Part shown: one piece after another, positions 23,741-33,756 of the stretch | How the letters are laid out: each line of letters starts with the position of its first letter | Position numbering within the stretch: the first letter of the stretch is position 1 | DNA from: Deltaproteobacteria bacterium | GTDB taxonomy: Bacteria > Myxococcota > Myxococcia > Myxococcales > 40CM-4-68-19 | Reading direction: 5' to 3' | DNA: 41,402 bases | NCBI GenBank assembly: GCA_005879535.1 | Contig: VBKI01000096.1 | Span: 1-41,402 of the forward strand | The notes under the pieces: model-generated | The model's input: only the letters and a program-made list of their open reading frames with translations | Told to the model about the DNA's origin: nothing | Database searches by the model: none | Program-made: the position numbers and the translations under genes

Positions 23741-25033
23741 ATGACGCCACTTCTCCTCGCCGCGATGCTGGCGGCCGCGCCCGCCGAGCTCGTCCCGCCC
23801 TCGCCTCCGCCCGCAGCGGCGAGCGGCGCTTCCGGGTCCATCGATCCCGCCGCCGCGACGCGGGCGTATCTCGACGAGCTACCGCCCGATCAGCGCGCCC
23901 GTTCCGACGCCTACTTCGAGGGCGGTTATTGGCTTCACCTGTGGACCTTTCTCTGGGCAGCCGCCATCTTCGTCGTGCTCCTTCATACCGGGCTCTCGGC
24001 GAAAATGCGGGATCTGGCTGTGCGGGCGACGAGGATTCGTGCGCTGCAGACGGCGCTCTACTGGACGCAGTTCGTCATCGCGGTGGCCGTCCTCTCCTTC
24101 CCTCTTTCGGTCTACAGCGATTTCGTCCGCGAGCACCGATACGGGCTCTCGAATCTGTCGTTCGCGGCGTGGATGGGTGAGGAGCTGAAGGGCCTGGCGA
24201 TATCGATCGTGCTCGGGGGATTCGCCATGATGGCGCTCTACGCGATCGTGCGGAGGCTGCCGCGGACCTGGTGGATCTGGGGCGCCGCGGTCACCATCGC
24301 CTTCGCCGCGTTCGGCGCGCTGATCGCGCCCGTGCTGATCGTGCCGTTGTTCAACAATCCGAAGAAGCTGCAGGACGCGCGCGTGGTCGCGCCCATCCTC
24401 TCGATGGCGCGCGCGAACGGCATCCACACCGGCGAGGTCTGGGAGATCGACGCCTCGAAACAATCGAAGCGCGTCAGCGCAAACGTCAGCGGCCTCTTCG
24501 GTACCGAACGAATCACGCTCAACGACAACCTGCTCAATCGCGCCTCGCTGCCGGAGATCGAGGCCGTGATGGGCCATGAGATGGGGCACTACGTCCTCAA
24601 CCACATCCACAAGGGGCTGATGGAGATCGGGATCGTGATCGTGGTCGGTTACGCGCTGATCGCCTGGCTCTTCGAGCGCCTCCGCCGCCGGTACGAGGCG
24701 CGGTGGCGAGTCCAGGACGTCGGCGACCTCGCCGGCCTCCCTCTGGCCGCGTTGCTCTTGTCGACGTATCTGTTCCTGCTCACTCCGGTGCTGCACTCCA
24801 TCGTCCGCGGGCAGGAGTACGAGGCGGATATCTTCGGGCTGAACGCGGCGGGCAAACCGGACGGCTTCGCCCAGACGGCGCTCAAGCTGTCGGAGTATCG
24901 GAAGCTGGATCCGGGTCCGCTCGAGGAGTTGTTCTTCTACGACCATCCCAGCGGCCGCACCCGCATCTTCGCGGCCATGCGCTGGAAGGCGGAGCACCCG
25001 GAGACCTGGGCTACCGCCGGCGCCAGCAAATGA
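23741..25033 (+). CDS. M48-family (Ste24-like) membrane zinc metallopeptidase
   Basis: The 430-residue product has an N-terminal hydrophobic stretch followed by a Pro/Ala-rich linker, then several membrane helices (about residues 62-82, 100-122, 150-170, 182-205, 303-325 and 347-367). The zinc site HEMGH is at residues 279-283 with Glu280 as base; the third ligand is the Glu of EYEADIFG further on. This is the layout of CAAX prenyl protease Ste24. Bacterial homologues act on misfolded or membrane proteins. Its natural substrate here is unknown. The last 23 bases overlap the end of the convergent MYXO-CTERM-like gene (25011-25033). Confidence 0.93.
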   Translation: MTPLLLAAMLAAAPAELVPPSPPPAAASGASGSIDPAAATRAYLDELPPDQRARSDAYFEGGYWLHLWTFLWAAAIFVVLLHTGLSAKMRDLAVRATRIRALQTALYWTQFVIAVAVLSFPLSVYSDFVREHRYGLSNLSFAAWMGEELKGLAISIVLGGFAMMALYAIVRRLPRTWWIWGAAVTIAFAAFGALIAPVLIVPLFNNPKKLQDARVVAPILSMARANGIHTGEVWEIDASKQSKRVSANVSGLFGTERITLNDNLLNRASLPEIEAVMGHEMGHYVLNHIHKGLMEIGIVIVVGYALIAWLFERLRRRYEARWRVQDVGDLAGLPLAALLLSTYLFLLTPVLHSIVRGQEYEADIFGLNAAGKPDGFAQTALKLSEYRKLDPGPLEELFFYDHPSGRTRIFAAMRWKAEHPETWATAGASK

Positions 25034-27404
25034 CGTGAAGAGCGGAGCCGCGCTTTCGCCGGATCGCGGTCAGAAGGCCGAGCAGACCGACGGCCTCCCA
25101 TCCGCCGCCGGCAGCGGAGCATCCGCACCCCCCCTGGTTCTGGACGCGGAGCGGAAGCGGGCTCGGGCCGCCGCCCTCGGTGGACCAGGTGATCTCGGCC
25201 GGCGGCGACTCCTGCGCGCGAAGATGGAAGAGTGCGACGTGCGCGGTGGACGGCGCGGTCGCGCTGATCGCGAGCGCCGCGTTCGCCAGACGAGCTCCCG
25301 CAGCGGCCGAGATCAGCAAGTCTGCGCTGCCGCCGGCGACGATTTGCGCCGGCTCGAAACGAGCCGTGGCGCCGCCGGGCAGTCCCGACGCCGAGAAGGT
25401 GATCGGCTCGGCGGATCCGAAGAGCGGCCGAGTCCCGACGCGCATGCGGGCGGTGGCACCGGCAGCGACGGTGATCGTGTCGGCTTCGAGATCCATCGCG
25501 AAATCGGCATCGACCAAGTCCAGCGCGCCCCCGCTCGTTGACGCGGTTCCGTCGGCGGCGACGGCTCGGACTGCATATCCCTGACCCCGCCCGACCTCGG
25601 CGTCCACCGCTGCGCTGAGCGTCAGGGTCGCCGTCTCGCCCGGGGAGACGGTCGCGGGCTCGATTCGCGCGTCCACGCCGGGCGGCAATTCCACGACCGA
25701 CAGCGAGAGCACCTTCGTCGCCGCTGCCAGCCGCAGCGCCGCCGTGTCCAGTGGGAAGGAGAGCGTCCTCCCGCGCCCCAGCACCTCTGCCCCTCGCCGG
25801 GGCCACACGGCGAAATCGGGCGACGAGGCGCAGCCCGGGAGCTGGAAGCTGAAGATGCGCGTGCGCCAGTTGAACACGCCGTCCGCGGGAATGTACTCGT
25901 TGGTGTACCAGAAGGTGCACTCGTCGCCGGGGTCGACGGACATGCTGCTGTAGTCGCCCCAGCGCAGCGACGACGACTGCGACCCGCCGCTGCTCGCGGC
26001 AACGGCTTCTCCCTGAGCCATCTCTCCGGGCGGATCCGAGGCGAGGTGACCGGTGTACGCGATGGACGGCATGGTGTCGGCGCTGGAAAGGCTGAATCCC
26101 AGGCCGATGTTGCCGGCGCGATCGCTGGCGGCGCTGGCCATCCAACGGTAGCCGTCGTCCGGCGCATATGTCCCTTGCTGCGCGAGCGCGGGGATCCCTC
26201 CCGGGTCCTGGATCTCGTACCAACGGACGCCGACTGCGTCCCGCACGGAGACCGAATGGTTCACGACCAGCGACCGGCGGCCTCCGAAATTTCGATACGC
26301 CGCCCGGAACATCATCCGGTCGCCGAGGGCGTCGAGCCTGGAAGAGCCGGCACCGGGTTGCGGGATGCAAGCGCTGCCCCGGGAAGCGATGCACGCTTCC
26401 GCGAAGGGAGCGACGGGAAGCGTCGCGCGCTCGACGAAGCTATTGAGCGGCTCGCTCCAGTCGGCGTGGAACCGGTAGAGGGCGAGCGCGTTGCCGACGA
26501 AACCGACGGCCGTGTTCGGTTCGTCCTGTGCCGGCGGGAGGATGCCGTCGAGATCCGCCGGAGTGATCCCGCTCGATGGGTCGTCGATGGGAATGCACTG
26601 CTGCGCCGCCGGCTCCGCCGCCAGCATCTTCAGGCGGTCGAAGACGCAGTAGACGATCCCGCGGAACTCGCCTCCGCCGGAGCTCGCAAAGGTGTTGTAG
26701 GTCGCGTAGTACCCGTCGGACCAGACGCCGAGCTTCGGGTAGTCGTGGAACTCGGCGTACGAGTAGTCGTAGCGCGCCCACTGACCCATTGGATCTCCGT
26801 CGCGCGAGACGGCGAGGCACACGTGGTAGGGGCGGTCCCCCTCGCGCGTGTTCGCGAGCTGCGAGATCAACCAGCGGTCGGCGAGCGGGTCGTAGAGGAC
26901 GATCCCGTCGCCGTCGCCCCGGGCCTCGCACGCACCACCGAAGCCCGCGAACAGCGTCCGCGTGGAGATGGGTCCGAGCAGAGCACGGCCGTCTTTTGCG
27001 AACATGGCGATGCTTGCGTTGACGATCTGCACGAAGTGGAGGGGCCCGACGTCGCCTTGCGGATCGGGCGGTACGCCCTTGACGTCGAATGCCCGGGAGC
27101 TGGCGCCGAGAAAGCCGCTGCCGATGCCGTCGAAGGTGATCGCAGTCCGGGGAAGCAGCAGCGGGGCAACGCTGTCCTGGAGCACCGGATCGCGGGAAGG
27201 TGGCGCTGCCTGCATCTCGTGCGGCACCGGCCGCGGGCCCAGCTCGATCTCTTCGTCGTTGTCTTCCGCGGGGGCCGCCGCGAGCAGCGTCAGGGGAGCG
27301 GAGATGTCATGATGCTCGGCCCGCAACAGCGTCCCACGCGAGCGTGGCGCGGCGAGCGCGCTCCCGGCGAGGCACAGCAGCAGCGCAGCGGCGGCCCGGG
27401 GCAT
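25011..27404 (-). CDS. Large secreted protein with MYXO-CTERM-like sorting tail
   Basis: The 797-residue product has a signal peptide (MPRAAAALLLCLAGSALA), a catalytic-looking or propeller-like central region (YDPLADRWLISQLAN, DYSYAEFHDYPKLGVWSDGYYATYN, VRWYEIQDPGG) and two Ig/Cadherin-like beta domains near the C-terminus (VSPGETATLTLSAAVD, IVAGGSADLLISAAAG). The tail, from about residue 758, reads GGCGCSAA, then a hydrophobic stretch, then RRKRG. This is the cysteine/hydrophobic/Arg pattern of the MYXO-CTERM sorting signal of Myxococcota, so the protein is probably lipid-attached and displayed at the cell surface. Eleven residues (ending CWRRR) follow, encoded in the 23 bases that overlap the M48 gene. 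Function otherwise unknown; a propeller-like carbohydrate- or protein-binding role is possible. Confidence 0.82.
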   Translation of the reverse strand: MPRAAAALLLCLAGSALAAPRSRGTLLRAEHHDISAPLTLLAAAPAEDNDEEIELGPRPVPHEMQAAPPSRDPVLQDSVAPLLLPRTAITFDGIGSGFLGASSRAFDVKGVPPDPQGDVGPLHFVQIVNASIAMFAKDGRALLGPISTRTLFAGFGGACEARGDGDGIVLYDPLADRWLISQLANTREGDRPYHVCLAVSRDGDPMGQWARYDYSYAEFHDYPKLGVWSDGYYATYNTFASSGGGEFRGIVYCVFDRLKMLAAEPAAQQCIPIDDPSSGITPADLDGILPPAQDEPNTAVGFVGNALALYRFHADWSEPLNSFVERATLPVAPFAEACIASRGSACIPQPGAGSSRLDALGDRMMFRAAYRNFGGRRSLVVNHSVSVRDAVGVRWYEIQDPGGIPALAQQGTYAPDDGYRWMASAASDRAGNIGLGFSLSSADTMPSIAYTGHLASDPPGEMAQGEAVAASSGGSQSSSLRWGDYSSMSVDPGDECTFWYTNEYIPADGVFNWRTRIFSFQLPGCASSPDFAVWPRRGAEVLGRGRTLSFPLDTAALRLAAATKVLSLSVVELPPGVDARIEPATVSPGETATLTLSAAVDAEVGRGQGYAVRAVAADGTASTSGGALDLVDADFAMDLEADTITVAAGATARMRVGTRPLFGSAEPITFSASGLPGGATARFEPAQIVAGGSADLLISAAAGARLANAALAISATAPSTAHVALFHLRAQESPPAEITWSTEGGGPSPLPLRVQNQGGCGCSAAGGGWEAVGLLGLLTAIRRKRGSALHVICWRRR

Positions 27405-27519
27405 CGCGGTACGCTAGGGGCGGGCGATGGCAAACGGCGCCCCCCGCGCTGCCGATCTGACCGAAAGAAGCGAAAACCGGCCGGTTTCCCGCCTCTGCTA
27501 CCTGTGCACTTCCACACGC

Positions 27520-27611
27520 AACTCGCCGCGGGGCGAGTTTGAATGTTCGGTTCTGAACTCGCCCCGGGACGAGTTGGAGTGTTGGCTTTTGAACTCGCCC
27601 CGGTGCAAGCT
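27520..27611. repeat. Palindromic 36-base repeat array, three units
   Basis: Three copies of the AACTCGCCCC/GGGGCGAGTT palindrome start at 27520, 27556 and 27592, exactly 36 bases apart; the third copy is degenerate in its right arm. Spacers of 16 bases are alike (TGAATGTTCGGTTCTG and GGAGTGTTGGCTTTTG). It is the same element as at 8420-8510. Because 36 is a multiple of three, one frame reads as a 12-residue peptide repeat (LNSPRGE...), which can be mistaken for a gene. The array lies in the 278-base gap between the 3' end of livF and the start of the MYXO-CTERM-like gene. Confidence 0.8.
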
Positions 27612-27618
27612 CCCGCCT

Positions 27619-27643
27619 AGCCCGGCGCGGGGTCGCGCCGGCT
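27619..27643 (-). terminator. GC-rich hairpin 3' of the liv operon
   Basis: Arms 27619-27629 and 27634-27643 pair over about ten positions with one bulged C, around a GGGT loop. It lies about 40 bases beyond the livF stop on the minus strand. No T-run is seen, so termination is possible but unproven. The rest of the gap holds the repeat array. Confidence 0.4.
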
Positions 27644-27682
27644 GTCCCGCAGGGCCGCGGTGGTCCGCGCGCTGCCAAGGGA

Positions 27683-28392
<710 letters not shown>

Positions 28393-28396
<4 letters not shown>

Positions 28397-29124
28397 GCCT
28401 TCGCGCCTCCGCTGTCGCCGAGGTAGGCAGCCATCACGCGCGGATCGTTGACGATCTGTTGGGGCGACCCCTCGGCGAGCTTCTCGCCGGAGTTGAGCAC
28501 GACGATGCGGTCGCAGGTGCGCACGATGGCCTTCATGTCGTGCTCGATCACCACCTGGGTCAGCCCGTGCTTCTTCACGTCGAGGATCAACCTGATGATC
28601 TCCTCGCTCTCCCGCGCATTGAGGCCACCCATGACTTCGTCGAGCAGGATCATCCGGGGCTTCGTCGCCATGACGCGCGCCAGCTCCAGCTTCTTGCGCT
28701 CGCCGATGGGCAGACCTCCGGCGAGGACCTCCGTGCGCTTCTCCAGCCCGACCACGCGCAGCTGCTCGAGAGCAATCTTCTCCGCTTCCGCGACGGAGTT
28801 GGTGCGGCACAGCGCCCCGACTACGGTGTTCTCGAGCACGGTCAGTTTCGCCAGGGGCCGCACTTTTTGCCAGGTCCGCGCCATTCCAAGCTTGCACACC
28901 TTGTCGGGCGAGAAGCCGTTGATGCGCTGGCCGTCGAAGATCACTTCTCCGCGCGAGGGCGGGTAGAAGCCGGTGATGCAGTTGAACAGCGTGGTCTTGC
29001 CAGCACCATTGGGGCCGATCAGTCCAAGGACGATGCCGGGCTCGACGGAGAAGGAGACGTCCTGGTTTGCCTTCACGCCGCCGAAGAACCGGCTGACGTT
29101 CCGCACTTCGAGCAGCGCCGTCAC
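28393..29124 (-). CDS. livG: Branched-chain amino acid-type ABC transporter ATPase LivG
   Basis: The 243-residue ATPase has Walker A GPNGAGKTT and the LivG-type signature LPIGERKKLELARVM. The LivG features are RFFGGVKANQDVSFSVEPG, the Q-loop region MARTWQKVRPLAKLTVLENT and the typical VVIEHDMKAIVRTCDRIVVL after Walker B. Its start overlaps the livM stop and its own stop overlaps the livF start, so the whole set is translationally coupled. Confidence 0.93.
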
Positions 29125-30080
29125 CTCGCCGCCGCCTTCCTGCGCAGCCGGTGCGCGATGAAGCCGAGGAAACCGTCCGGCATGACGAGGATCACCACGA
29201 TCACCAGGATCCCGTACACCAGCAGGTGCGCCTGCGCGATGGAGGCGCGGAGCGCCTCGGAGATCAGCACCAGAACCACCGCGCCGAGCACGGGCCCGGC
29301 CACGGTGCCGATGCCGCCGATGATGGCCGTCAGCACCATCTGGATGGAGACGTCGATCCCGAAGACCTGATTGGGCTCGATGAAGCCGACGTAGAACGCG
29401 GCGAAGCTGCCGACCAGCGCGGTGCAGGCCGCCGAGATACCCAGCGCGGCGTTCTTGACCATCGTGAGCGGGATGCCGAGGGAGTGGGCAGCATCCTGGT
29501 CCTCGCGGATGGCCTGCAGGTAGTACCCGAGCTTGCTCCGCTTCACCACGTAGTTGACGGCGATGGTGAAGACCGCCATCGCCAGTCCCATATAGAAGTA
29601 CGGGGTCTTGCTGTTCCAGTCGGTGATCACGGTGCCGCCCAGCTTCAACGGCGGCAGGTCCGAGGCGAGGATTCCTTCGGCGCCGTTCGTGAGGTCCTTG
29701 GTGTTGAGCGCGAGCAGGCGGATGATCTCCGCGACCGCGATACTCGCCAGCACGAAGTAGGGCCCGCGCAGGCGGAAGGTGATCCAGCCCACCACCAGGG
29801 CGATGATCACGCTCAGCGCCACCGCCGCCCAGACGCCGAACCAGGGCGCGATCCCCTTGCGCTGCAGCAGGACGAACGCGGTGTAAGCGCCGAGTCCGTA
29901 CCAGGCGGAGTGGCCGACGGAGTACTGACCCGCGAACCCGCCGATCACGTTCCAGCTCTCGCCGAGGGCGATGGCGATGAACAGCAGGATGAAGATGTGC
30001 AGAGCGTACGGGCTCTCGACCCAGATCGGGATCAGGGCCAGGACCACGGCAGCGGCTGCGCAGACGACGAGCGTCTTCAC
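29121..30080 (-). CDS. livM: Branched-chain amino acid-type ABC transporter permease LivM
   Basis: The 319-residue permease has about eight to ten helices and the LivM signatures NVIGGFAGQYSVGHSAWYGLGAY and TFRLRGPYFVLASIAVAEIIR. It ends LVMPDGFLGFIAHRLRR. The GTG at 30080 overlaps the livH stop (GTGA), which is the best-supported start; an upstream extension over livH is unlikely. It pairs with livH to form the membrane channel. Confidence 0.92.
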   Translation of the reverse strand: MKTLVVCAAAAVVLALIPIWVESPYALHIFILLFIAIALGESWNVIGGFAGQYSVGHSAWYGLGAYTAFVLLQRKGIAPWFGVWAAVALSVIIALVVGWITFRLRGPYFVLASIAVAEIIRLLALNTKDLTNGAEGILASDLPPLKLGGTVITDWNSKTPYFYMGLAMAVFTIAVNYVVKRSKLGYYLQAIREDQDAAHSLGIPLTMVKNAALGISAACTALVGSFAAFYVGFIEPNQVFGIDVSIQMVLTAIIGGIGTVAGPVLGAVVLVLISEALRASIAQAHLLVYGILVIVVILVMPDGFLGFIAHRLRRKAAAR

Positions 30081-30943
30081 ATGCGGCTCTTTCCGAGAAG
30101 GCCGGAAGGCTTGAGCAGCAGCACGAGGAGGAAGATGACGTAGACGCAGAGATCCTTCCACCCCGAGCCGATGTACGTCGCGGAGACCGACTCCGCCACG
30201 CCGATCAACACCCCGCCGAGCGTTGCCCCGATGATGCTGCCCATTCCGCCGAGCACGACGACCACGAACGCCTTCAGCGTGAACGCGCCGCCCACCTGCG
30301 GGTAGATGTAGTAGATGGGTGCGACCAGCGCGCCTGCCGCTCCGGCGAGCGCCGCGCCGAGCCCGAACGCCACGATGCCCATGGTGCGGACGTTCACGCC
30401 CATGAGCTGCGCGGCGTCCCGGTCCTGCGCAGTGGCGCGGATGGCGTGACCGATGTCCGTCTTGACCAGGAACCAGTACAGGGCGGCCGTGATCACCGCC
30501 GTGATCAGGAAGCAGTAGATCAGCGGCGTGGACAGGTGCATGGGCCCGAGCGCCACGCTCGACGATGAGTAGCTGGTGGAAAGGATCCGGTAATCGCTGG
30601 TGAAGGCGAGCATGGCCACGTTCGAGAGCACGAGGCCGATCCCGATGGTGAGCAGGATCTGGTTCTGCGGCAAGGCGTCGAGGACCCGGTTGATCAGCGA
30701 GCGCTGCAGGATGGCTCCGAGGAGGAAGAGGACGGGCATCGTCACCAGCACGGAGACGAACGGATCGACTCCCAGCAGCACGAAGACCCAGAACGTCGAG
30801 TACATTCCCACCATCACCAGCTCGCCCTGGGCGAAATTGATCACGCGCATCACGCCGAAGATCAGCGTGAGCCCGATGCCGGTGAGCGCGTAGACGCCCC
30901 CGATCAGGACGCCGCTGAAGATGGACTGCATCAACACTGCCAT
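30077..30943 (-). CDS. livH: Branched-chain amino acid-type ABC transporter permease LivH
   Basis: The 288-residue permease begins MAVLMQSIFSGVLIGGVYALTGIGLTLIFGVMRVINFAQGEL, the standard LivH start (split here into shorter motifs GGVYALTGIGLTLIFG and VINFAQGELVMVG). GHAIRATAQDRDAAQLMGVN and FVVVVLGGMGSIIGATLGG are further family marks. Its ATG directly abuts the stop of the flavoenzyme gene upstream with no gap. No substrate-binding protein gene is present in this operon. Confidence 0.93.
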   Translation of the reverse strand: MAVLMQSIFSGVLIGGVYALTGIGLTLIFGVMRVINFAQGELVMVGMYSTFWVFVLLGVDPFVSVLVTMPVLFLLGAILQRSLINRVLDALPQNQILLTIGIGLVLSNVAMLAFTSDYRILSTSYSSSSVALGPMHLSTPLIYCFLITAVITAALYWFLVKTDIGHAIRATAQDRDAAQLMGVNVRTMGIVAFGLGAALAGAAGALVAPIYYIYPQVGGAFTLKAFVVVVLGGMGSIIGATLGGVLIGVAESVSATYIGSGWKDLCVYVIFLLVLLLKPSGLLGKSRM

Positions 30944-32008
30944 TCAGCGCTCCGGAGCGAGGCGCGCAAGGACCGCGTCTGCCTCGCGAATGATCTGCGC
31001 CACCAGCTCGGCGGCAGGAACCTCGCGCGCCAGGGCCGCCGCCTGGCCGGCCCAGAGCGAGAGCAGCCCGGAGTCGCCGCGCTGGGTCGACGCGGCGCGC
31101 ATGTCCCGCGTGAGCGAATTCTGTACTTGGTAGGGTGCGAGCGGCGCGCCGGCCATCTCGCGGGTGAATCGGTTGCCCAGCCCGCGCGCTGCGCGCCCGG
31201 AGAACGCTCGCGTGATCACGGTGGCGTCGTCGCGGGCTTCGCGCAGAGCGGCCCGGTAGGGCGCGCTCGTCCCCGCCTCGGGACAGCGGAGGAATGCCGT
31301 GCCCAAGGACACGGCGCTGGCGCCGAGAGCCAGGGCCGCGGCGAAGCCCCTTCCGTCCATGATCCCGCCGGCGGCGATCACGGGGACACGCACCGCATCG
31401 ACGATCTGCGGGACCAGCGCCATCGTCCCGATCAACGGCGGCTCCACGTCCCGATCGAAGGTGCCGCGATGACCTCCTGCCTCCGCTCCCTGGGCGCAGA
31501 CGAAGTCCACTCCTGCCTGTTCCAGCGCCCGCGCCTCGGCGACCGTGGTCGCTGTGCCCATCGTTGCCACTCCTGCTTTCCTGCAGGCGTCGAGCATCTC
31601 GGGGGGCGGGATGCCGAAAGTGAAGCTGAACACCGGCACGCGCTCCTCGATCAGCACCGGAAATACGTCCTTCAGTAGCACCGGCGCCGGCGGAGCGGGC
31701 GGTGGAAGGTCCAACTCGGTACGAAAGCGCGCGAGCACCCTTTGGGCAGCCGCCAGCGTCGCGTCGTCCGCCGGGACGCCGTCGTCCGCAAAGAGGTTGA
31801 TCGCGAACGGCCGTGACGTCGCTGCCCGGATCGCGCGGATCACCTCGCGCGCCCTCTCGGGCGCGAGATAGGCCGCACCATACGATCCGAGCCCACCCGC
31901 TTCGCTCACCGCCGCGCAGAGGGCAGGCGTGGAAGGACCGCCCGCCATCGGCGCAAGGACGAACGGATGCTGGATGCCCATCCGCGTGGTGAAAGCAGTG
32001 GGCCGCAC
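30944..32008 (-). CDS. Nitronate monooxygenase-like FMN enzyme (NPD family)
   Basis: The 354-residue product has the TIM-barrel flavin motifs of the 2-nitropropane dioxygenase family: QHPFVLAPMAGGPSTP near the N-terminus, FGIPPPEMLDACRKAGVATMGT, then the FMN/phosphate and catalytic stretch CAQGAEAGGHRGTF, where His180 is the base of true nitronate monooxygenases, and PVIAAGGIMDGRGFAAALALGASAVSLGTAFLRC. Members oxidise nitronates such as propionate-3-nitronate or act as enoyl reductases. The start is GTG 32008, ten bases after the transporter stop. Its place between a transporter gene and livHMGF suggests the imported compound is acted on here. Confidence 0.87.
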   Translation of the reverse strand: MRPTAFTTRMGIQHPFVLAPMAGGPSTPALCAAVSEAGGLGSYGAAYLAPERAREVIRAIRAATSRPFAINLFADDGVPADDATLAAAQRVLARFRTELDLPPPAPPAPVLLKDVFPVLIEERVPVFSFTFGIPPPEMLDACRKAGVATMGTATTVAEARALEQAGVDFVCAQGAEAGGHRGTFDRDVEPPLIGTMALVPQIVDAVRVPVIAAGGIMDGRGFAAALALGASAVSLGTAFLRCPEAGTSAPYRAALREARDDATVITRAFSGRAARGLGNRFTREMAGAPLAPYQVQNSLTRDMRAASTQRGDSGLLSLWAGQAAALAREVPAAELVAQIIREADAVLARLAPER

Positions 32009-32018
32009 GTCCGGCGGC

Positions 32019-33647
32019 CTAGGTGAACACCTGGTCCCGGATCTGCACGTGCTTCGGCTCGCGGACGAAGAGCGCGCCGATCACCACGGTCATGATCGAC
32101 ACGATGATCGGGTACCAAAGGCCGGCGTAGATGTTGCCGGCCTTGGCGACGATGGCGGTCGCGAGCAGAGGGAGCATGCCGCCGAACCAGCCGTTGCCGA
32201 TGTGGTAGGGCAAGGACATCGACGTGTACCGGATCTGCGTCGGGAACAGCTCCACCAGGAACGCGGCGATGGGGCCGTACACCATGGTCACGTAGATGAC
32301 CATGATGACCAGCAGGAGCTCGGCCATCACCCAGTTGACCTGGTTAGGGTCGGCCTTCGCCGGATAGCCGGTGGAGGTCAGCGCGGCCTTGTACTTGGCC
32401 TCGTCCCAACCGCGCAGCTCGGTGTTGCCGATCTTCATCACCACCGCTTCGCCGGCCATCGCCGGGTGCGAGTTGAAGGAGAGCCCGGCCTTGCCCAGGA
32501 AGTCTTTGGCCCTGTCGCAAGGCGTCTGCTTCGACCAGGGGCCGATGAAGATGTGGAAATTGCATTCGGAGGCGTAGATGTCGATCGGCACCTTCTCCTG
32601 GTACGCCTCGAGCGCCGGGTTCACGTAGTGCGTGAGGCCCTTGAAGAGCGGGAAGTACGTCACTGCCGCGATCAGGCATCCGGCGAGGATGATCTTGAGC
32701 CGGCCGATCCTGTCGGAGAGAGCCCCGAAGACGAGGAAGAAGGGCGTGCCGATGAGCAACGAGAGCCCGACGAGCCAGTACGTCTTGATGAAGTCGAGCT
32801 TCAGGTAGATGAGGAGGAAGAACAGCGCGTAGAACTGGCCAGTGTACCAGACCACGCCCTGGCCGGCCGTCGCCCCGAACAGAGCCAGCCCGACGAACTT
32901 GTTGTTCGGATACTTGAAGAAGCTGTCGTGGATGGGGGACTTGGACCGCTTGCCCGAGCTCTTCATGCGCTGGAAGACCGGCGACTCCTGCAGCTTGAGC
33001 CGGATGTAGATGGAGATCAGCAGCAGGGGGATCGAGACCCAGAACGCGATGCGCCAGCCCCAGTTCGAGAACGTGCCCGCCGCCATCGTCGAGCGGCAGA
33101 TGCCGATCACGAACAGCGCCAGGAACATCCCCAGCGTCGCCGTGGTCTGGATCCAGGCCGTGTTGTAGCCGCGCTTGGTATCCGGCGAGTGCTCCGCCAC
33201 GTAAGTGGCCGCGCCGCCGTACTCGCCGCCGAGCGCGAGGCCCTGCGCGAGGCGGAGACCGACCAGGATCAGCGGAGCCGCGAAGCCGATGCTGGCGTAG
33301 GTCGGCAGGAAGCCGACCAGCACGGTCGCCATGCCCATCACCACGATGGTGACGAGGAAGGTGTATTTGCGCCCGACGAGGTCGCCGATGCGCCCGAAGA
33401 TCAGGGCGCCGAAGGGACGCACGAGAAAGCCGGCCGCGTACGCGCCGAACGCGCCGAGCAGCGCGGCTGTCTGGTTGCCCGGAGGGAAGAAGAGAGCCGC
33501 GAAGAAGGGGGCGAGAATCGCGTAGAGATAGAAATCGTACCATTCGAAAACGGTTCCAACGGACGACGCGATGATGACCCGTCGTTCTGCTGCTGCGTCG
33601 ACGCTGGTAGCTGCTCCGACAGGCACTGCTTCGGTGGCCGAGCTCAT
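32019..33647 (-). CDS. MHS-family MFS transporter with a long loop insertion
   Basis: The 542-residue product belongs to the metabolite:H+ symporter branch of the major facilitator superfamily (ShiA/ProP/KgtP-like). Marks are GTVFEWYDFYLYAILAPFF in helix 1, RPFGALIFGRIGDLVGRKYTF for the loop between helices 2 and 3, and AQGLALGGEYGGAATYVAEH. Residues about 338-434 form an unusually long hydrophilic insert with two Cys residues (SECNFH and TPCDRA), possibly disulfide bonded outside the membrane. A GGAGGAGGAGG site precedes ATG 33647. It is the first gene of the operon with the flavoenzyme and liv genes. The substrate, a small acid or osmolyte, is unknown. Confidence 0.88.
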   Translation of the reverse strand: MSSATEAVPVGAATSVDAAAERRVIIASSVGTVFEWYDFYLYAILAPFFAALFFPPGNQTAALLGAFGAYAAGFLVRPFGALIFGRIGDLVGRKYTFLVTIVVMGMATVLVGFLPTYASIGFAAPLILVGLRLAQGLALGGEYGGAATYVAEHSPDTKRGYNTAWIQTTATLGMFLALFVIGICRSTMAAGTFSNWGWRIAFWVSIPLLLISIYIRLKLQESPVFQRMKSSGKRSKSPIHDSFFKYPNNKFVGLALFGATAGQGVVWYTGQFYALFFLLIYLKLDFIKTYWLVGLSLLIGTPFFLVFGALSDRIGRLKIILAGCLIAAVTYFPLFKGLTHYVNPALEAYQEKVPIDIYASECNFHIFIGPWSKQTPCDRAKDFLGKAGLSFNSHPAMAGEAVVMKIGNTELRGWDEAKYKAALTSTGYPAKADPNQVNWVMAELLLVIMVIYVTMVYGPIAAFLVELFPTQIRYTSMSLPYHIGNGWFGGMLPLLATAIVAKAGNIYAGLWYPIIVSIMTVVIGALFVREPKHVQIRDQVFT

Positions 33648-33756
33648 GCGTCCTCCTCCTCCGGATTCTGCGTCGCAAACAGGGGGTCCCGAAGGACCAA
33701 AAGGGGTTTGCTACGGCCGCAACAGGAGAGAACAGCGCTTGCAAAATCGTGCAGGC

